In this document: piece by piece, positions 59,394 through 64,000 of the stretch
Layout: each line of letters begins with the position of its first letter
Position numbering within the stretch: the first letter of the stretch is position 1
Assembly: GCA_037126765.1 (NCBI GenBank)
Contig: JBBCBC010000009.1
Location: 28,294,870 to 28,358,869, forward strand
Source: Stenogyne calaminthoides
Taxonomy: Eukaryota > Streptophyta > Magnoliopsida > Lamiales > Lamiaceae
DNA: 64,000 bases
Reading direction: 5' to 3'
The notes under the pieces: generated by a model
The model's input: the letters and a program-made list of their open reading frames with translations, nothing else
Database searches by the model: none
What the model was told of the DNA's origin: nothing
Program-made: the position numbers and the translations under genes

Positions 59394-62300
59394 ATTTTTT
59401 TTGATGAAACCAAAACACTTGAGAAACCAACAGTTGATTAGTATAGAACAGTTAAAGAGCAAGTAATCAGAAGACAAAGAGATTTTGTCTTGGGATCAAA
59501 AAAATAAACTTTTCATTAGATAAGATGATTACATGTTACATCGGAAAAGTTGAATTTAAAAACCGCCGATCCCTAGACGTCTTGAATCTTCACTCTCGGG
59601 CTTGTATCCTTCCGCATTTCTCTTTGGTCTTGTGGAATGTTGAAAATCGATAGAGTTTCCATTTGACATCGGTTATCCGCTCTTGATCGATTATCCGTGA
59701 TTTGCTCAAGATGTCAAAGTAGAATCTCTCAAATGCCATCTGTCAAATGAGCCATCCGCTTCTTTGAGTATATTAATGAGATCATACTCTTGGCGAGATA
59801 TCTTTACATTTATAAGCTTGGCTTCATTTTCCGGATACTTAGAAAAGTCCGGATATTTATTCTCAGAAACCGGTTGAGGAACTCATCATCCGGTGATTCT
59901 TCTTTTTGGGACAAGATCAAGGACAAAGGCATCTAGAAGCCATTCACGATCTTATTCCATTCCTCAAACCTCTTAGCGTGTGCAAAGATTTTTTTGGTAT
60001 AATCTGCCGACTCTTTCCGGGCAACAGAGGTTTAAAGTGCAGATTTTCCATTAATCCTTTCTTAGCCCTTGATTTGAACTTCTTTTTTCAACCCTTTCCT
60101 TGTGCCCGTTTTCATGTCCTTCTTTCTTCTTGATTATACATTCTTTGGACAATTTTACTAGCTCCTTATCACCAGATTCGATTATTCAGATCTTACGGTG
60201 GCTTTTCCCGGTCCGAGTAATGGTCCAGATTTTGATGTCCCAAAGACCCAGAAGACTTTTTCTTGCAATTGAGCTTTGTCCATGGGCCTTGTCTTCGATG
60301 TGTCGGTTGGTTTCTCAGATCCTTCCCCCTTTTTGGTTTGATCAAAAAGCATGATTGAAAGGGAAGTCGAGACCCAAAGTTGATCGACAATGCCCGATTT
60401 AAATCATTAGCAGATAAACTCAAGATTGAGCTATTAGATTTCGGGCCGGTTGTGTCCAGTTCTTTCTTGGCGATTTCCATTGTAGCGAGAGAGTGTCCAA
60501 ATCATTTTGTCAAATTTCTCTTCGATAACTCGAGCCTTTTTCTCGATGGCGTCGAGAAAAAAGAAGATTGAGTTTCATCCACTGTTTAAATTTTGTCATC
60601 AATGATTTTGTAAGCTCGCCAGATATGGTGGACATGGATTGGGAGAACCGACCGATTTAGCCGTTTTGTTTGAGACCGATTTGTCTCGATCGGTTAACAC
60701 TCCCTCAATCTCTTCTTTTCGGAGATCTTTTGAGACAAGATCCGATCTCCGGGTTGATCGATGGTGATTTGGGATGTAGGAATTGGATCCATCACTTGAT
60801 CGAGTTGATTGTTTGTGCCTCCGTTGGTTGGTCGTGAACCGCAAAGACACAGTTCCACTTTCATCGCAAGATTCGGCATTCACCATTTTACATTTGCCGG
60901 AGCTTCTTGGCGATCTCGACTTCTCTTCTTCCTAGTTCAACTTCACGTGGATCGAGCTTTCTGATTTATCGAGATATGAGCTCATTTGGTGATCCCACTT
61001 TCGCGGTTTCCTCATATCGAAGTCAAAATCTGCGAACTCATCCGCACCACCCATCTGTTCAACAAGTAAGATAAGATCGAGAAGCTTTTTTAATCCGAGA
61101 TCTCCGGTGAGGATCTCCATGACTTCTTCTCGATAGCAGGATGGGCGACCGATTGTGGATACATCTCATCAATCTCCGTTCAATTCTTAGTCGACCATTT
61201 TTCCGGTGATGGTCTTTGTTGATCTGGATGCGAGGAATGATCTGTCGCATTGCATTGGATGAGATGTGGAAGCTTACGGTTGTGCTTTGAATCGGGCGGA
61301 AGTTATGCATTGGTTCAACTTTCAAATTGGTTTCTCGCCAGAGTGGCGTTATATCCGGTTCAGTTCATGGCGGGTGAACTAGCGATGAGATATGCTCTGC
61401 GACCTTTAGTCCGAAACGGTGAATCGGCTTGAGGTTGAGGAGAAGTAGATTTATCGGCTTGTGCTTCTACCTCGGATCGATTCGGGCGAGCCCTCGAGGT
61501 GAGAAGCTTGCTCGTCGATTCTTTGTTTTTTGTTGCGCAAATGATTGTTCAGCGCTTTTTCTTCTTCGACTCATCTTTAGTCTTAGAAGTCGGGGTAGTT
61601 TCTTTTGCTTTCTTTGGCCTCTTCTCCGGCCTTCACGTTTTCGTTTTTTTTTACGTGGAGCAACTGGTGTGGATGGCGACTTCTTTCTTCTTTCCTTTCT
61701 TGATTTTTGTTGGAGTGGGCTCCGTGTCATCGTCTGGTGGCCCATATATAACTGAAGTTGATGAAGGAAGGCATTGTAGGACTTGATCCATTTCGATTCC
61801 ATTCGGCCGGCTTGGCGATTTGTCTTTTAATATATTTGCAACCTTGTTGAGATGTGATTCTCTTTTTAAAGACACACTGGATTCATTGACTCCAAATTTT
61901 TCGTGTTCTTGGAGCAAGATGGCTTTCGGAAGCCGTGCCAATTGATGTTTGAGCCCCATCAATTATTAACGCCATCTTGTACATTTTGGTGATGTGAGAG
62001 CATCCGGGCTAAATGAATTCCCATGATCGTTCTTGCCGAGAATGTCAAACAAGAATCTGTACTTTCTTTTGAGCATTGGCCCGATGAATCCGGTTGTCGA
62101 TGTTGTGCCTCTCTTAAGAGCTCCTCCGATTTCTTCATCCTCATTCTCCTCCTTAGTGTAACGGGAGATTATTTTTCGCACAGCAAAGGTGAGCAGGGCA
62201 GTGATGTCCGCATTTTGTCGATCGATTTCTTCTCCGTTGATCGCGACATCAGTTCGTCTCTCGCTTTTTCCGTATCCACACTCAAATTTTGCAAGAATTG

Positions 62301-62640
62301 AAGTGCTTCATCTTGCATCATTTGGATTGCGATGTGGAGCGTGAGCAATATGTTTCGATCCGGCCTTTCTTGAGATTTGTTCCACCTCCATGGATTCAGA
62401 ATCCTCGGTGGTTCCAAACCCGAACGAACTTATCCTCGAAGATCTTCGTTGCGGGCCCGCATAATTGCACATGATCTTTCCAAGTCCATGAGTGGCCATC
62501 TACATGTGAGATAGACTCATTAAATTTGTGCATAATCAATATCAATATCATATCAAGGAAAACAAAAAGGCAATGAAGCATAATTTAAAAAACAACTTTT
62601 GAAAACAATGTTTTTAACGGAAGGAAAGATTCATCATTTG
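59394..62640 (-). pseudogene. degenerate transposon-associated ORF of uncertain family
   Basis: Minus-strand coding-like sequence in shifting frames. Readable pieces are SISHVDGHSWTWKDHVQLCG, KIFEDKFVRVWNHRGF, EALQFLQNLSVDTEKARDEL, MLKRKYRFLFDILGK, MDQVLQCLPSSTSVIYGPPD, then a very basic KKKRKREGRRRGQRKQKK stretch and MRKPRKWDHQMSSYLDKSE. The order (a globular N-terminal part, then long low-complexity charged sequence) faintly recalls large ORFs associated with LTR retrotransposons in Lamiales. No reverse transcriptase, integrase or protease motif was found. It might be the internal region of a non-autonomous element whose 3' LTR is 57845-59393. Many stops; inactive. Confidence 0.4.
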
Positions 62641-62766
62641 CTTAAAAGAAAATATTACAGATTCAAATTTTCAGAGACGATTTTGAAACGAGAGTGAAAT
62701 TTGAAGTTTTTTCAATGAGAGTAATGCGAGTTTGTGAAGCGAAAAAACTCGTAAGGTTTGATGAAT

Positions 62767-62776
62767 CTTTATATAG
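62767..62776 (-). promoter_or_regulatory. TATA box upstream of the degenerate minus-strand ORF
   Basis: CTATATAAAG on the minus strand, followed by about 130 bp of leader-like sequence before the first ATG near 62640. It fits a pol II promoter for the unit to its left. The same sequence is not present in the family A LTR, so this promoter is not simply that LTR's. Confidence 0.4.
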
Positions 62777-64000
62777 AGGCGGAGGGTACAATAAGACAAG
62801 ATTTTGAAGATCAATCGTTTTTGAAAAGATTAGACGCTCCAGATTTAGCGGTTTTGATCGTAGGGTTGGAAAAACGCGCACGACACAAAAACTTTTGGAT
62901 TTAAAAGCACGATCAAGTAGCGGTTAATACATGTACCCCACGTCCGCATTAAATGATTTGCAGAGTACACGCGTCACAAGGATAGTGGGTGCGGTAAAGG
63001 GCAAATAAAATCGATACGATCCGATAAATAAATAAAGAACAAGAGAAGAGAGATGCGGTGATTGGTTGGTGATGTTGTTATCGATCAATATTACTTGTCA
63101 ATGTTGATTCCACTTGTTGATCTTAATCATTCCGCCTAAGCCTTTAAGAAATTTCCCAACTATGATCCTTTTAACCGATCTTCTCCATTTAAACGTCGAT
63201 TTGTTGGAACTTCAGCTTGGTGATCTTTCCTTGAGCACGTCGATTTTCCTTTTTATCGCTTTGATCGGTTGAAGTTCCCTTCAACTGATATTTCGATATA
63301 GACCGATATATCTCGATTTATTGGAGTTTCAAGCGTTGCAGATCTCTCATCCGATCATGCTCGAAGTAATCGATTTTGGTTGACCTTATCCGATTCTTTT
63401 CAGATAAAGCCAATTCTTGGGATAAGTGTTACCTTAAAAACTTAGTCTAGAGTAGTAGCTTCTATTCCCTAAGTAGGCGTGATTGACATGCGAAAAAATA
63501 AATGCGAATCTCTCGATATGTCAATCAACCGTAGAATTTATCCAATTATCATCGGGCGTGATTTCTACATCGTCCTTTTGATGCAAATTTTCGGATAGGC
63601 TTCTTGAACCCGACAATTGCATTTGCATCCTTGCTTGGCCTCTATAAAATGGACCAATGTTTTACACAACATCACCCATTCACCATACTTATCTTCTTTG
63701 TAAGAATCATGTATCTTGGTGAACCCTTGTTTAGAGTGAGACTTCCAAAAAACACTTTTACACCCTTTTTTATGGTTTCATCTTCTCAAATCAACCCTTT
63801 GCATCCTCATTCTTTGTTTTTCTTCATCATCTTCGATTTCATAACGATTGTCGCAAAGCTTCTCTACCACCGTGGTGGCGGATCTCTTTATTCTGGTTGA
63901 GAAGACACTTCTCCTAACCGTATGCACCTTGTGTGTCTATCTGGATAGCGTAACAGAACCATCGGACTTAGTGCGGTATAAAATATCGACACATGTGCCC
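62777..64000. other. upstream region to window end, no gene seen
   Basis: Contains many CGATT and GATCGAT motifs like those in the family A LTR. The 98-codon plus frame at 63604-63900 is hydrophobic with no family features. I found no second LTR end. Confidence 0.4.

Noticed and set aside
61467..61802. Highly basic 111-codon frame as a nuclear protein gene
   Set aside because: It is one reading of the low-complexity stretch within the degenerate transposon unit; overlapping frames are open on both strands.
63604..63900. 98-codon plus-strand frame near the window end
   Set aside because: Composition is that of chance hydrophobic sequence; no start context, domain or exon pattern supports it.

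Overview
This window is a piece of plant nuclear genome, almost certainly a eudicot. It holds spliced genes with GT-AG introns, tRNA-derived SINEs, Stowaway and Tourist MITEs, hAT, Mutator and PIF/Harbinger DNA transposons, a Copia element and several solo LTRs. I see no prokaryotic operons, viral genomes or CRISPR arrays. The style of the repeats and one degenerate transposon ORF remind me of Lamiales, but that is only an impression.

Layout. 1-1.1 kb: broken hAT transposase. 1.9-6.2 kb: a composite hAT-like block with two direct copies of one repeat, an unidentified gene fragment, an inserted hAT element and a 63-bp minisatellite. 6.2-17.3 kb: AT-rich intergenic DNA with SINEs and MITEs whose target-site duplications (TSDs) can still be read. 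17.4-22.1 kb: one dead Copia retrotransposon with both LTRs. 22.5-24.1 kb: a solo LTR.

24.7-40.6 kb is the gene island: a serine carboxypeptidase-like gene (SCPL45 type, +, nine exons, intact), SRP19 (+, intact), a NEOXANTHIN-DEFICIENT 1 homologue (-, ten exons, with two frameshifts and a mutated splice donor) and a DUF538 gene (-) whose start codon has become ATT, with a MITE 14 nt further upstream. SRP19 and the NXD1 homologue converge. As I remember it, SCPL45 and NXD1 are neighbours in Arabidopsis (At1g28110/At1g28100), so this looks like ancestral synteny with two decaying members.

41-46.2 kb: a 3.7-kb Mutator-like element with ~390-bp inverted repeats and a PB1-like domain remnant, followed by a 1.2-kb MULE that carries another MULE-type element. 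46.2-49.3 kb: non-coding, LTR-like DNA with a 47-bp minisatellite and a hAT MITE. 49.4-57.0 kb: remains of a PIF/Harbinger-like element (terminal sequence, a GRF zinc-finger fragment, a Myb/SANT-like gene) cut by three solo LTRs. 57.5-64 kb: a second SANT-like fragment, another LTR, and a degenerate minus-strand transposon transcription unit with its own TATA box.

The main story is layered transposition. The order of many insertions can be read from intact TSDs, and two genes at the edge of the gene island have lost function. I found no new enzymatic or defence system. The most interesting items are the NXD1 and DUF538 lesions and the composite hAT block with a captured gene fragment.
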